Assembly (NCBI RefSeq): GCF_029852145.1
Contig: NC_079970.1
Span: 14,375,783-14,439,782 of the forward strand
Origin: Microplitis mediator
Taxonomy: Eukaryota; Arthropoda; Insecta; Hymenoptera; Braconidae
Length of the DNA stretch: 64,000 bases
Reading direction: 5' to 3'
Each line of letters starts with the position of its first letter. Position 1 is the stretch's first letter. Of the stretch, positions 1 to 13,872 are shown piece by piece. The notes beneath the pieces are model-generated. The model was not told the origin of the DNA. It did not search any database and worked only from the letters and a program-made list of their open reading frames with translations. A program made the position numbers and the translations under genes.

Positions 1-739
1 CAATTAATTAGTGTTTAAGTACTACAAGGTAGCTAGTATTTAAGATGTAAACGAATAGATCGGTGAATTGACTGAATTTAATCTAAGTTAATAATTATTA
101 AATATTCAATATTCTTTGAAACGATTATTATTTAATATTAATACGAATATTAATATTAAATACTGAATTCAATTCTATTGAATAATTAATAGAAACACAA
201 TTAAGTATTCGAGATTTAATGGGTGAGACCCACACGCAACAAGTCCCGGCTTATTTTACTACGACGCAATAAAACACCCGGTCTTTATTCAATTCTCGAA
301 ATATTATTAAAACTCAACGAAATAATTATCAAAAAGTATGAAACCGTATTAATTAATACTTATCTTAGCACGATGGCACAAAATCGTAATTGATAATCAA
401 ATAATTAATAATTATTATTAATTTTAATATTGGCTTGGCAATTTAGCGGATAGAATGTTCACAGCAAGTGTGTACCGTATGAAGACTTGTGGTCAACTGA
501 CGAAAAGACGCGGTGACACCGGGTCGTCGTTTCGACGGAACGGAAAAATCAGACACCCGAACGACAGAGATATACTGAAAGCGTGAGTGCAACGAAGATG
601 CACAGAGAAACCGACGCTATGTTTAGCGCGCGCGTTCGCGGTGCGACCTGAGTTGGCGACGAGATGGATGTTAGCACCGCTAGATGGAGACTGATTTGAA
701 TATTTAAATTTTAAACATTATTATGATGACAATTCATTT
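1..739. other. Region downstream of BEL/Pao remnant; possible LTR or flank
   Basis: AT-rich (1-430), then a GC-richer part (430-700). On the minus strand this follows the broken pol region and could include the 3' LTR, but I cannot match it to sequence around 3270-3400, so the LTR identity is unproven. No gene recognised. Confidence 0.3.
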
Positions 740-1913
740 TAGGACTTCCGTTCTCGACGGAACAGTCCCAGTCAATATACTCTTGAATAGTTGCGTCGAA
801 AGCCTTTCGCAATTCAGAATTTTTTGATAGTTTGCTTTCCAGATTTATAAATCTCTTGATAGCTCAGTTCCTTGATTCTCCAAGTAAATTGATCTTGTCA
901 ATGAACGGTAGTGCTACAACGTAGCGTCCATTGTTGTCACGAGTTACATGTGACTTGTAATGTTTTTCGCACTCAATTTCTTCTGAGGTCTGCGTGTCGT
1001 TGTTTGGTGTGTCTTGCTCAATTTCCCAGAATTTTTCCAAATTAAATTCATGAGAAACGTGACAATGTTCTATTTGTTTTAAATTTGATGCAGGTGCTTG
1101 ACTTCCCTCGACCCATCCTAGCCTGGTCTTCTGTAGATAAAGATCTTCGGTTGAGGTAGATAGATTTATTTGACCGACGCACAGAATAGATAAACTTATA
1201 CCTGAGCCTAAAAGCATATCTATTGCTAATGGTTTATGGAAGTGCGGATCGGCTAGTTTTAGATTCCTTGGTATTTTCATTGATTCACGATCAATTGTTT
1301 GGTTGGGTACTAGACCTGCAATTTGCGGTACGGTTAAAAATTGCAGTGTACGTTTAAAATGTCCATCAGATGAACGGATAGTTGCAGTAATTATGTGTTA
1401 AGAAGTAGTGTTTAGAGAGTCTAGAATGCCGATTGGTACTGCATACTTGCGTTTTGGTAGATTTAATAATGAGGCTAGACGTTCGGTCATGAAGTTAGTA
1501 GTAGAACACGTGTCTGCAAGCGTACGGCATTTCTGAGGTTCCTTGTTTTGGTTCAGTACATGCAGTGTAGCAGTTATTATTAAAACACTGGTAGGTCGGT
1601 TAATGACGTAAGCCATGGGTCGGCTTGTCTGTGCCTCAGGTACTTGACTGACTTGCGTTGGGTAGTTGTTACTCCTTATTGCTGCCTTTGTACTGGGTCT
1701 TGGCTTCCAGTTACCTGCGTCTTTATCATTCTCATCAGTAGGTTTATGTAGGAGGGTATGGTGAAGTTTATTACACTTAAAATAGTTATTTGATTTGCAG
1801 TCTCTAGCTTCATGAGTAAGTACATTTGCGTACACTATGAGTCTCATTACATAGTGGACACGGTACATATTGATTGATAATAAACGTTTGTCTTTGTTCT
1901 TTTCCTTGTCCAT
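740..1913 (-). pseudogene. BEL/Pao protease and start of reverse transcriptase, degenerate
   Basis: Two open pieces in one frame (1398-1913 and 864-1280) are separated by stops, and the frame continues to about 770 after another in-frame TGA. The first has a Cys/His cluster (ARDCKSNNYFKCNKLHH) and an aspartic-protease-like segment (DUF1758 type). The site reads ADTCSTTNF, so the glycine that follows the catalytic Asp-Ser/Thr in active enzymes is Cys. The second has the end of the protease (LADPHFHKPLAIDMLLGSG and KTRLGWVEG) and the RT entry region (LEKFWEIEQ, then CEKHYKSHVTRDNNGRYVV). The polymerase core is missing. Non-functional. Confidence 0.8.
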
Positions 1914-2937
1914 TGACGTGTGCAGACTTCTGAGCGGTATTTTTGTTGTAATGATTATTATTGCTGTGATGGTTATTATTGTTAGGCTGAGTAGGTGGCT
2001 TGATCTTCAGTCTATCAGCGCATCTTGCTCGTTTTTCTAAAAATTCCAGTAAATCCGTGTATTGGGGCATGTTTGTACCTTTCGGGGTAAATTCCCACTG
2101 CCACGCGGTTTCAGAACTGATTTTGGATTGTATCAAGTAAATCAGTGGTGTCTCCCAATTCTTAACCGGTTGCTTTAGATTTTCCAAAGCGCGTAGATTT
2201 TGACGTATGTTGTCGACAAGGTCGCCGAGGCCTTCTGGTATGTCCTTTGCCAACCGCGGCAAATCTCGTAGTGAGCCCCAACGTCTTCTGATAATTTTTC
2301 TGGTGCAATCATATTTATTTTTCAGAAGTTCTAAGGCCGTCTTATAATTCTGACCAGTAGTTCCTAACGATTGAATTATCTGGCGGGCCTTACCTTGAAC
2401 AGCCAATCTCAAGTACTGTAGTTTGCGAGCATCAGACATAGTAGAATTGTCATCTATAGTCGCGGTAAATAGGTCAATGAATGATGACCAGCCTTCATAC
2501 GATCCGTCAAAGGCTGGTAACGGTATTTCAGGTAATTTTATTTCGTTTGCACTGGCAGCAAATGAGGACGGGGTGAGTGTCGGAGAGTGTTCATGAGTAA
2601 CAGATGCAGTAACAGTACGAGCTGTCGTTGATTCTATTTCCTTTATAAGTTTATGAACCCGTGCAACTACACGACAATATTCATCTTGAATCTCGTCAGC
2701 CTTTTGTGTATCTTCCGGTTCTAATTCTTCGATCTCAAATTGGATGCTGTCAAATTTATCCCAATTTTTATTAACATTATTTAGACACGCAAGCAGATAG
2801 TCAAAATTGCGTTTAGCTGGATCAACAGCTACAAATTCATCGACTGTTTTGGTAAACTTGGTAATTTGACGTTTAATAGTTCCACGACTTCGTTTCAATT
2901 CAGTTAAGCGCTCGGTTTGTTCCTTGGTCAATAGCAT
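1810..2937 (-). pseudogene. BEL/Pao gag-like protein (DUF1759 type), frame broken before the rest of the polyprotein
   Basis: A 375-codon open frame starting at an ATG directly after the leader. The N-terminal about 110 residues are charged and helical (coiled-coil-like). The central part, LPEIPLPAFDGSYEGWSSF onward through the QYLRLAVQGKARQII and ALELLKNKY segments, has the layout of DUF1759, the capsid-like region of BEL/Pao gag. The C-terminus is Asn/His-rich and then has a zinc knuckle (CPLCNETHSVRKC). In intact relatives gag runs on into protease and RT as one polyprotein; here the frame stops just after the knuckle and the next domain is in another frame (overlap 1810-1913), so a frameshift has occurred near 1820. 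The product would be a structural nucleic-acid-binding protein. Confidence 0.85.
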
Positions 2938-3270
2938 TGTAAGCTATTGCGTGACGGTAATTAATAGGTAAAGGTAGGTAGGTAAAGATTTGTATGAATA
3001 GTTATATGGGAGCTGGCGACAATATACTAACGATTTACCTTATATGAGCTAGTAGATTAACTGGATTTCAACTGTATTTACGTCGTGGATGAGCCCTCAG
3101 AAGTAACTCTGGTTGGTTGATGATGATAAATTTGTTTTTTCACAATTACACTCACTTATCGCGACTTTTCTGATTCACTCGAATTGTCTATTTTTTACTT
3201 TATTAGTAAACGCACTAAAGTTCACTTTGACACTCCGTGAATTTATTAATCCGGCTCGAAGGACCATATG

Positions 3271-3400
3271 TTTCGGCTCTAAAACGCGTTACACAAAAAA
3301 TTGCACAACGTATTTTATTGTCGAATCCTAAGTTGTTATTAAGCAAGTTAGGTGTTTCTGTGAATAAATAGACAAGGTTCAATTTTAACAAGTACTATCT
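3271..3400 (-). repeat. Possible end of the 5' LTR of the BEL/Pao remnant
   Basis: Directly upstream (minus strand) of the leader; contains an AATAAA-like signal (gacaataaaatacg) and ends ...gagccgaaaca next to the leader. No second LTR copy was matched, so the length and start are unknown. Confidence 0.3.
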
Positions 3401-6400
3401 TCTATGGTTTACTATATTTATGGCAGGAAGAACTTTCAGAATTTGTTGTAGCGATTGTTAGTGATCATTCAGAACTTCTCACGGGCGGATATTACTGTAC
3501 TTTTATAAAAAGTTCTTGCCATGTTTCCCGAATCCATGCTTTTATGGAAGCTGTCTTCTATACTGATTTCTGCACGTTGACCAGCTATAGCATTCTTTAG
3601 CAAAATTCCTCTTTCCTGATACTTTTTTCGTCGGTCTTTTGCTTTTTCTTTACTTCTTTACCGTTTTTCTTTTCGTTTTCGCTTATCGTCTACTGAAATC
3701 ACATATATAGTCCAGAACGTGTCATGACACGATCGAGTGACTCATCGAAAAAAAGATGAATTAAAGTTAAGGTGTTGAATTTCATTGTCAATTAGGTTCC
3801 ACAATTAATTTTTTTAACAACTTGATCAATAATAATTATAACATAGATGAATTATTAACTATATAACAACCTAATAATTGTTCCAGTAAGATAATTTTAA
3901 GAAAAATGCCTTTAAAACTCCACATAGAATGATTAACGAGTTTTGTGCTGAGTTCGAGAGTTTGTTGAAGGTAGGATCGAACGTGAATTGAATGTGGACA
4001 TGATTTTGGTTTCTATTAGTTTTGGTATATAGTTATATAACATCGTAGATTACAGTACCAGTACTTGAGTGTATAGGTTTGATCATTTGCCAAGTAAATT
4101 CCAATCAAATCTTATAACTACATGTATGTGCATTTAAATGATCAATTATCATAGTAATCATGAAAAATTTATTAATCGTTAACAATTGATTTATTGAAAT
4201 GAATAAAGTTTATGTCGGACACTGTAATTTAGTCTAGACGGATTATTATTTCATTTTTATCTATCGTATACTGTAGTATCTGAAATTAGTATTTGCAAAT
4301 TCTTAACATATTCTATATATTTTATAATCAGTTGCAGCTTACTGAAGAAATGTAAACAAAAATACGATGACAATCATGTATTTCAACCATCAGTTTGCCG
4401 TGCAGAGTTAGTCTACGTTTGCACTAACAATACAAAGGTTGTATTGGGTGCTTCCAGTGGACTCTAATGGTACAATGGGTGTGAGTGGTATCCCGGACGC
4501 CTCGTAATTCGTTTAGTACTACTGCTTGAAGATTCATCGCCCGTGAGATATTCACATCCCCTAGTACAAGTAAAGCTGCGCGTTTACTGTGACCTGATTG
4601 TGAGATCGGAATGAAACTTTTTCTATTTTAGTGTGTATACCTGTGTATTTGCATATATACATGTGTGTTAATGCTGCCACATTCCCATCGTAAAATAGTA
4701 ATTGAATCACTCTGCAACCACTGGGACACTATTGATCGCTCCTCGGGAATATTCCAACGTCGAGTAACTGTCACCATAGCTTCTGGATTTGTAATTGATA
4801 CTCGAATTTATATTCGTTAAGTATCCATTTTCTTTTCCGGCTTTAATTGTTCTCATAGTTCTTAATAAAAAGTTAATTAAATATTTATAAAATTGAATGA
4901 TTCACATTAAGGTAGTACTAATAGTTTCAGAATTGACGTTCAGAATTAAATGAAACTTGGCATATTGGTACATTATAATAAGATAATGAACCAGTTGAAT
5001 TTTTTAAGGTCTACAGAGAACAAAAAAAGATATTAACATTAAAAAATGTTTGCCTTTACCATTGATCTTGATGGAAAATCACAGAGTTTATTTTATTTCA
5101 CAAAAAGTAACGTTCAGATTTCAATGAAAGTGCTATCAACAAAAAGAAAAAAATGTTTACAACATTTTGGTTAATCAGAAGGCGGGGATACCAGTGTTAT
5201 TCACTTTTTTTAGTACAAAACATACGACATATTTTTTATTGATACAGTTGCATTATTAAAGAAAGCAACATGTTATTTTAGTAAACAAACATGTAAAGCC
5301 AATAGCTTGAATAATAGATGTTTGCGCAATAGATTTTAGCGCATGATCTTATATTTTGAGTGAAACAGAGTTACTGTAATCATACTTTTATCTCTTTTGC
5401 TTTCACGAGGGGTTGAAAAATATAAATACTGCGGAAGCCAAATTACACAAAGCACACATTTGACACTTGTGGTATCGATAGTACTACCTTAAAAAGTAAG
5501 AGAAATTGAAATTATAAATTTCAAGAAAAATAATAAATGGAACATTAATTGTTCCTATTTATTTTATAAAATCATTGATACAAAAGACAAATATAGAAAG
5601 AAACAGAATTATACTAAACTTTTAATTATATAATCAATTTAGTTATATTCAAGAGACTTCATTTTTCGATGAGATTATACCATGAGAATTTTTTTTTGTT
5701 ACAATTTTTTTGCAAATGATTCAATATATTACAAATAGTTCCTATTCTTAGCCTAGATTTTTTTTGCAGTAAGTAAAAAACAATGTAAACTAAGGTAGAA
5801 AAATAAAACTTTTCGAAATAGACCTTCAATATTGTTTTTACATTTTTCTTGATGTTTTGTTTTTTTTTTTTTTTACCAAACATTTCAATAGAATTTAAAA
5901 TCTAGGCTTGACAGAAAGAAATTAATCAAAAGAAAAAAAAAATATTCTTTGCAAGAAATTTTTATCTTTAACTTTCTATAACAATTTCATCGTTGATTCT
6001 AGAAATCTCCATAAAATTATTTACTGACAAAATAATAAATACATCAATGGATTATATGAAAAGTGTACAACAAAATGAATGAAAAACAAAAGAAAAATAT
6101 AATCAACATATGTTTGACCAATCGAAGAAAAAGTCAGTTGTATTGGATCACTCTTTGCCGAGTGCACTCGAATCGGGAATCGGAGTCGGAAACCGGGTAT
6201 AAACTTTCGAAAAGCGGAAACGATTCGTGGCAGAAGCGATGAGTGATCGTCTGACAACAATGGGAATCAATCAGCAAAGCCTATTCAGTGATGAATCGGT
6301 TCGATTATCCGGTCGCTCGGATCGAGATGTCTCGTTCTATAAATTCCCTCTGTCCCTTTAACGCGTCCATCTACCTTGCCGAGCGGTTTAGCCGTTGAAT

Positions 6401-9400
6401 CCAATGGCTTTTATATTATCCAACATTTCGCACGTTTCTATCCTCGGCAACCGTTGCAACAACGTTACGATGTTACCGTAATAGGGTTCCGATTAAGATG
6501 CAAATTTTAACGCGGTTCTACCCAACAATTTAACCCGGAAACCGGGCTAATATTAAATAAAGCCACAGCTCTATTCAAACCATCCAGAGACGTGTTGGAA
6601 CCAACGATTCAACCGTCTAATTCTCATTTAAGAAATTGTTATTAAATTTTTCCTTGTCATCGCTCTTTATTCATTATATTTTATTCATAGTATATCTTAA
6701 CGTAGTTTTCTCTTTTTTTTCAGTATTTTTTTTATTTTCCTCTATCGTACCACGTGATTCTATTACAATTTCCGTCTATACGCCTTATTCATTCCGCTAC
6801 ATAGTTGACCTCAACGGTTTGTGAACGAGTTCAAAGTCGCAATTTATTTCGCTTCGTATAAGTACTTCTGAGATGACTCTTCAAATAAAAAATCACCACA
6901 TTTTTCTTGCTCGTTACCAAATAACAAAACCCGCCAAAATGATACTTTAAACTGTCTCATTAATATAACTTATTAATAATTTCATTTCTAATTCTTTTGT
7001 ATCATTTTTTTTTTTTTTTTCGGATTCTCATATACCATAAATCCATTCACTTTTTATTAAATAATAGCATTTATATTCAAATACTGAAAAAACTCATCAA
7101 TTTAATATCTTTCATCTACATACAGCAATATGTCACTCACATAAGTATTTAATGGAAACTAAAAGCTTTTGGAACTTTGGCCGATGGCTCTTTTACCTCT
7201 ATGTCATGTCTACTTACAGCTAATGCAAGACTAATTGACTTTAACTTTAATTCAACACCTTGCCCCCTGCTCCTTCTTGCTGTACTTTACGTTTTGCTTT
7301 TGCTTAACCAAGTCTCGTCGAGATTTAAGTTTATTGTTTAGTGACGTTATTGATCCACTGCTTCTTATTAAACTACGATGTCTTAATGAATTCTACAAAA
7401 GTTGATTTGTATGCTTAGATAATAGTTTTTGACATATTTATCAGGATTCAAAAGTTCTAATTTTACTCAAAATATCATTAATTATAAGATTTATGATTTA
7501 CCTATGAAAACTGTCTACTTATCATAATTAAGTTAATTAACATATTTTAGCATCAACATAACTTAAATATACGTTAATTTATAGTAATTAATTAAAGCAA
7601 GATAAAATATATAGACTTCCTAATTGTATCAGCTAAAGCTGCAGCAGTAATCAAGAAGCATAGTTTATTTTCCAAAAGTCTAAAAATAGTAAATGACAAA
7701 ATGAAAAAAAGATATTAAGAGGATATATAGAATCCAGGAAAATGCGTCGCGTATCGGAAAACGTTAAATATCGCTTGTAATACTCGTAGTCCAGTACGAT
7801 TCGTGTGTCATTCATTTTATTGGACGGTCAGAGTGTAAAGGTACCTCTCTTTCTCTCTTGGGATAGGATGGAGGTAACACTATCATCCAGTCAAATCCCA
7901 TAAGCGTGCCTGAAAACGGTTACAACTTTGTAACCATCCAGTGTGTCGCAAGTGTAAAACTCTGATAAATCATATGAATTAATTGCATTTTGAATAAATA
8001 CGATATTAAATCTGCCATGCATTGAATTATAATCATGATTATATAACATTTATTGCCAATAAATAATATATCTATAATAAGTGAAAATTCATAATTGTTG
8101 TTGACTTTTTTAAATAACATATATTATATTGTAAATTTTAATCGAATTGAAATATCATTAAAGTTTTTTATTTCATTTGAATAGTTCGAATTCGGAGCAT
8201 TTCCCACGAGGTCACGTATCAACCGATCTTCCTGACAGACTTAAAGCTAGAAGCTATAGATAAAACTCATTGACACGGAAGGAGGCCGATAATGAAACTT
8301 CTAAGATCTATCCAATGGAACCCAGTTTATCGTGATGCACTTCGAATGTCTTGGTCTTCTTCTAATGACGCGGCTGTACTGGAGCTTGTTTAACGCAGAA
8401 ACCTGTCAAAGTTCCCTATCGAACTAGAAGCCAAAACTAATACAAGTTCTTGTGAACAGGATAACTCTTGTACCGAACTTGAGAGAATGACAACGAGACT
8501 GGCAGATCTGTCGAGCTTATTGAGTATTTGTTTCCTGGTCACGTTATTCGTCTAGATAGAATGATCTATATTCCAGAGAGAATTAGATAATTTTAGTTCC
8601 ACAATGTATTATATTTTTCATATAATTTACATGCAAATGAATAATAATAACATAAAACAATCAAATCGGTTGCTTATAATTATTATAAGTGATTTTACAA
8701 AAATACATATTTGTTAGTGATTTTCCTCAATTTCAATAATTAAAACCATATTTTGTATTGTTAATTCATCTGGTGCAGTTTCATAATTCGGACTTAATGA
8801 TCTGAAGATATGATATAGAACTATACTGAAATCTTATCAAATGGTTCATGTCTCTTATGATAAAAAAATATGAAGTGCATGTCGAGCTTACTTATTAATT
8901 ATAGGATTACTTAAACAATGCAAATATACATAATTTATAGAACAAAATACATTGAAATAAATATCAAAACATCACGTACATGCGATAGACATCTCCTAAT
9001 AGATATACGAGAAAAGTATGACACCCGAATTCTTCGACACCTGATCGGTTCTTCACAGCAAGGAAATAGAGGCAATTTACTCACTAATATACATTGATAA
9101 TATATGAATAACGACAGTCCCTACATTCTTTGAAACATTAATATAAAAACACCAATCAATTCAATGAAAAAATTTATTGTAAGGTGAGAAAATTTTGATA
9201 ACTGTTCCTAGTAAGTATATGAAATTTACTCCATACCATTATAGAAATAGTTATACTTAAAATTATGCGATATATCCTCATAATTTTGGTGAAAAGTGTA
9301 CATTATTGGATCAATTTCTTTCATTACGGTAACAGTTCCTAGATCACATAGGTATTGAATTATAATAATGATTAGCACAATACATCCGGTAGAATTTACT

Positions 9401-11820
9401 ATAGTAGTATGGGAGCGATTGTCATAATATGATGGGAATGATTTGTTACCGTAAATATCTGTTCTTGTACTTAATTAATTTATCAAAATTCTATATTTTT
9501 CAATAAAATAAGTTCGTTAAGCTTTTATCGGCGTATTAATTGAGTGAATCATTAGTTCCTGACTGATTGAATCGGTCTTCAGTTAATTGTCATAACTTAC
9601 TGATTATATCTAAAACAGAATTGAGGTAATTACTCATTCCATCTTTTAAGAGTTGCTACAGTCTTTCATTCAAGTGGTCTTGCACTTGAAAAGTTAGTGG
9701 CCTCTTTCTCATCAACAAACTTAAATGGCGAAACTAACTCGTAAGGAATAATTCTGATAATAGAGAATTTATAAAGTTAGTTAATTTATTCATGAGAATA
9801 ACAGATTATACTTCTTATTTAATAATCCTTATCCAATTTATATAAAGTTTTGCCAGTTTAAATTCGTTAGTATCATTGACATCGATTTCAATGACACAAT
9901 AAAAATAGAACATGCGGAAATTAAAATATCTATATTAAATTACCTACACAACAATTCGAATTCTAGGTGAAGATTTAGCTGTCGAAAATGTCAGGAGAAT
10001 GGTATTTGAGTGATGTCAACATAAACCAAGTCACTTGATTGATAAACTTTCATAGAAATGTCATTGTATATAATATCAACCTAGTTGCATTTACGAGAAC
10101 ATATAAGCGTCAGCAAGTTTTGATAAGCTCAGGAACTAAAGATTTTGTATTCTATCAATCCGCATTGATAATGTATTGTGCATGCCCATTAGCAATTATT
10201 CATTGAAAAATTCAATAAGAAAACTACTCCTAATAGAATATATGAATTGTAGTTGCTAATCACCTGAGTGTATAGAAAAATAACAAACAGTATCAGAAAA
10301 AATCGCATAAAAGAAACTAATCGATACAATCGTTTTCCTATAAAACCAATGAATTTCTCAAATTAATTGGACAACCGTTTTCAATGGCATCACCATCGAC
10401 GATAATTGCATAGTGACGAACGATGAGTGCTGTAACTATTCAAAATACGAAGCACGTATACTCAAGCTAGCGTACTCGTTGTTGGGTCTTCGTTAATAAC
10501 AGTCGCTCGAACAAGCCAGGTCATGGTTAGAGAGCGGAAAGAAAAAGGGAAGAAAGTTATACCCCGACTAAAAGAGAAAACAATTGTTGGTAGCTTGTTG
10601 ATTTTTTTCTACACTTCTTCACAATAGCCAACATACTACCGACATAAAGTTATCAACACTAACAAAAGTCTTTGTTGGTTGTCTTTAATCAAACGGTTTT
10701 TTTTATTTTATTGTATTTTATTTTTTTCCCTTTCGTCTTATTTCAAAATATAATTTTTCTATTTTATTAAACGACTGAATAAAATATTCACTATGTTAAG
10801 AATTCAACTTCAACCTAACTTCTATTTACGAAGAAGTTTTAAGTGAAAAGAAAATGCTTTCGTAACAAGAGTTGTAGTAACTGTAGCTTTTGCTTGACCT
10901 AGTATACTAAACCCATATATTATTATTCCAAATTACTATAAAAGATAGTTACGCTGATCGTTACTCAAAAGTTTATTATAGAACTGTTCTTAACAATCAC
11001 TTAAACTTTAGAAAAAAAAATTATTTTTAGTAACGATAAAAATTTTAAGAGAGGCGTAAGACTTTTTGAATTGAAAAGTGTGTTGGCACGATGTCTCACA
11101 GTTTTGGCGTAATATCAAAAAACTTAGGACAATGAGAATACTGCTAAAACTCAGCAGCGTATTTTCAGTGATCGCTCAATAAAACCTATCCTTCTATGCT
11201 CTCTGAAGCCTACGTATGATTTGCGATTTTCAAGTTGATATATTACGGATGATGTGGCCTACGGCCAATAGTAAGAACCTACAGTATCTATCTATCGGCA
11301 GTCAAGCTAAAATGTACACTAGTGATATCGCTTTTGACGGAAAACCACGTTGGCTGGATTTCTGTTCCACGTTCTTTTTCTTTTTTTTTTATATTCCCTT
11401 TTACTGAAATGCTTTTTAACACCCACTATTTTTACATTTACTACTATAATTACTGCAACACAGTAATAGGAATAACAAAGCAATACTGAAAGCTCTATGA
11501 AAATATATTCTGTAAAAGAATGTAAACATATCGTCATTACTGGATGATATAGATCCCAATAGATTCCAACAGACAGCAGTATGATATTTTTTGTTAGTAC
11601 TATCTGTACAGCTTGTATGTAATTAAAGTATGAATACTTTGTGATTATTTATGGAATAATTGAATTTGAAAATAATGTAAAGCTCTTAACACAAACATTT
11701 GCTGTTTAATCAATAATATCTACAAATAATGTTGTATTGATACACCACTGTTATGACAAAGAATAATGAATATCAAATGGCACTCTACAATAGCTGTGAT
11801 CGAATAATCTTCTTACATGT
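3401..11820. other. 8.4-kb unannotated AT-rich region
   Basis: No gene, RNA gene, long inverted repeat or tandem array recognised. Open frames here are short and lack domains or splice logic. GC-richer islands at about 4380-4760, 6120-6620 and 8200-8560 could be regulatory or contain an upstream exon of the Ig gene, but I cannot support that from sequence alone. Confidence 0.4.
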
Positions 11821-11856
11821 ACTCTACTTAGGGCAGAAAAGTTTTGACGCAAAGTA

Positions 11857-12300
11857 CACAGTTGAAAAATTTGTGTTAAATTTAACACAAATCACATGTC
11901 CCAACCGGTCCACTCAATTTTTTGTGTTAATTTAGCACATACTTGTGTCAAACAATAACACAGGTTTACTGTTGAATAGATCAAGACAAAAATCTTGTAA
12001 ATTTAACAATGTTTTTTGTGTAAGCTTTACAATCTTATTGTGTTAAATTTAACTTAAAAAGTATGTTAAATCTACATTTTTCAAATGTAGTTTTATCAAA
12101 ATACCACGTGTTAAATGATAACACAAATATTTGGTTAGAAAATCAACACTATTAATTAATTATCTTGACTTAAGTTTAATGTTTATTTAACACACGTTTG
12201 GTATTAAATTCAAGTCACTAAATATGATAAGATTACATTTTATTAGTGTTGAATAATGAAAAGTTGACTTACACATTTAAAATATTGATTTAACGTACAT
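11857..12300. mobile_element. TIR-type element filled with TGTGTTAA words
   Basis: Starts CACAGTTGAAAAATTTGTG after a TA. It contains many copies of TTGTGTTAA and its reverse complement TTAACACAA. The word is shared with the element at 21325-21624. The right end is not clear; about 12300 is where the words stop. Confidence 0.5.
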
Positions 12301-12344
12301 TATTCTCAAATACTATCATAGAAAATCTGTAAATTGTACTTCCT

Positions 12345-12520
12345 GAAAAAAAAAATAATAAAATAATAATAATAATAATAACATGCTGATCATCTTGTTG
12401 ATGAAGCATCGCAGCAGTAATAATTTGGCGCTCAGGTGGACCCTCGGTAAAGTCGGACTACCGGGGATAACCCCCTGAGCATTTAACAAAAAAACATAAT
12501 AATAATAATCATAATAGTGG
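12345..12520. repeat. AAT microsatellites flanking a GC-rich hairpin
   Basis: (AAT)n tracts at about 12351-12382 and 12496-12512 flank a GC-rich segment at about 12430-12480. Its ends GCTCAGG and CCTGAGC are complementary and it contains CCGGGG/CCCC stretches. Nature unknown. Confidence 0.4.
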
Positions 12521-13572
12521 TCATGGTGATGAAAATAAGGATAAACTATATTTTGAGAAAATAAAGTAATCATTTTTTTAAAGACGAAAATCAAAATTAT
12601 AAACTTCCATAAAATAATCTAATATACCTGTGCATACAAAGAGTATTTATTAATACTTTTTGATATACCTAAAAATGGAATCTCATATTTGGTGTATGGT
12701 TTTAACATCAGATGCAATTTGTTTTGACCGAATATAATTAACAACATTGAAGAAATTGTTAGAGAAATGTTTAATGTGAAAATCTTACACTGAGAAATAG
12801 AATTAATGATAAAATTTTGATGTTAGCAGGTATAATCGTATTCCCTGCTGTTAGATGTGTACGGTCAACCTAAGGTATATTTATTTGTGAACATTCGGGT
12901 GTATTTGTTTAAGCAAGTAAACGACAGGCTTCAATGAGGCTCTGTAAACTTTCTGTCGTGCATAGCCCTTTGCACAGTGTACACTGTAGTACTGTATATA
13001 TCGGCTTTGAGAGTAGTCTCTCACTAGAGATTAATGGTGAAGATTGATGCTAACGTTACGGCGATTCCTAACTAAAATTATTTGAGTTCTCAAGCTTGTT
13101 TTATCTTTGTCAGAGATTCCTGTTGCAGTTGTATCACAGGAATACCAGTTTCAATCGCATTCTCAATTAAATACACACGTATGTATAGTATACGATGTTT
13201 ACATTATAGAAAATATTTACATTGAACGACATTTCTGCAAAATAAAAAAAAACATTCAACAGATAGTTGCATACAGAAGCAAAAATCAAAGTAAAAAAAG
13301 AGATGATTTTGCAGGTCAACCCTCAAACATATTGTAAGGAACATGTTTTTCAGCTCATGCATATAAAGATGAATATTCTAACATTGTGTAGGAAAAGTGG
13401 AGTAGCACTTTGTCGTAGTAGTTGGCTGAACTAAAAAATTCACTTTTGAGCACAGTTTTACGAATTCCAATCACTTTTGGACATCACTCGAAATGTATTT
13501 GCTTTAAAACATGTATGCTAACACGGTTCAATTCCAGATGAATAAATAACAAATATCAGGATCACGGGTATT
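12521..13572. other. No recognised feature
   Basis: AT-rich intergenic or intronic sequence without a supported gene or repeat. Confidence 0.4.
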
Positions 13573-13872
13573 TAAAAAAACACAGTTAAATCAATTAAAA
13601 CAATCACTGAATTGCTTTAACGTTTCGTCTTTATTCTTAAGACTTTATCAAGCTCTGGAAAATAATATAATAATTAACAACATATGTAAATCTAATGAAC
13701 ATGACAGATGAACAATAACGTTTATAAAATTAACTAACCTTAACAATGTCTAAACGATCGTCTAATTAATGTAAATAGATACACGATCTTTTGTTAATAT
13801 AATTTCCATTGGGATTACCAATTGGTAATTTGATAACCACAACAATATTTATATTTTTATATCAAACGATTA

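Larger units (their letters stand above)
740..3270 (-). mobile_element. BEL/Pao-type LTR retrotransposon remnant (leader, gag, protease, start of reverse transcriptase)
   Basis: On the minus strand the order is: leader (3270 to 2938), gag reading frame, zinc-knuckle and aspartic-protease-like region, then the first part of a BEL-type reverse transcriptase region, which breaks off near 740. The leader starts with a ggtccttcgagccgga segment that I recognise as typical of the region just after the 5' LTR in BEL/Pao elements (family knowledge). The rest of RT, RNase H and integrase is missing, and internal stops and a frameshift are present. The copy is dead. Confidence 0.85.
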
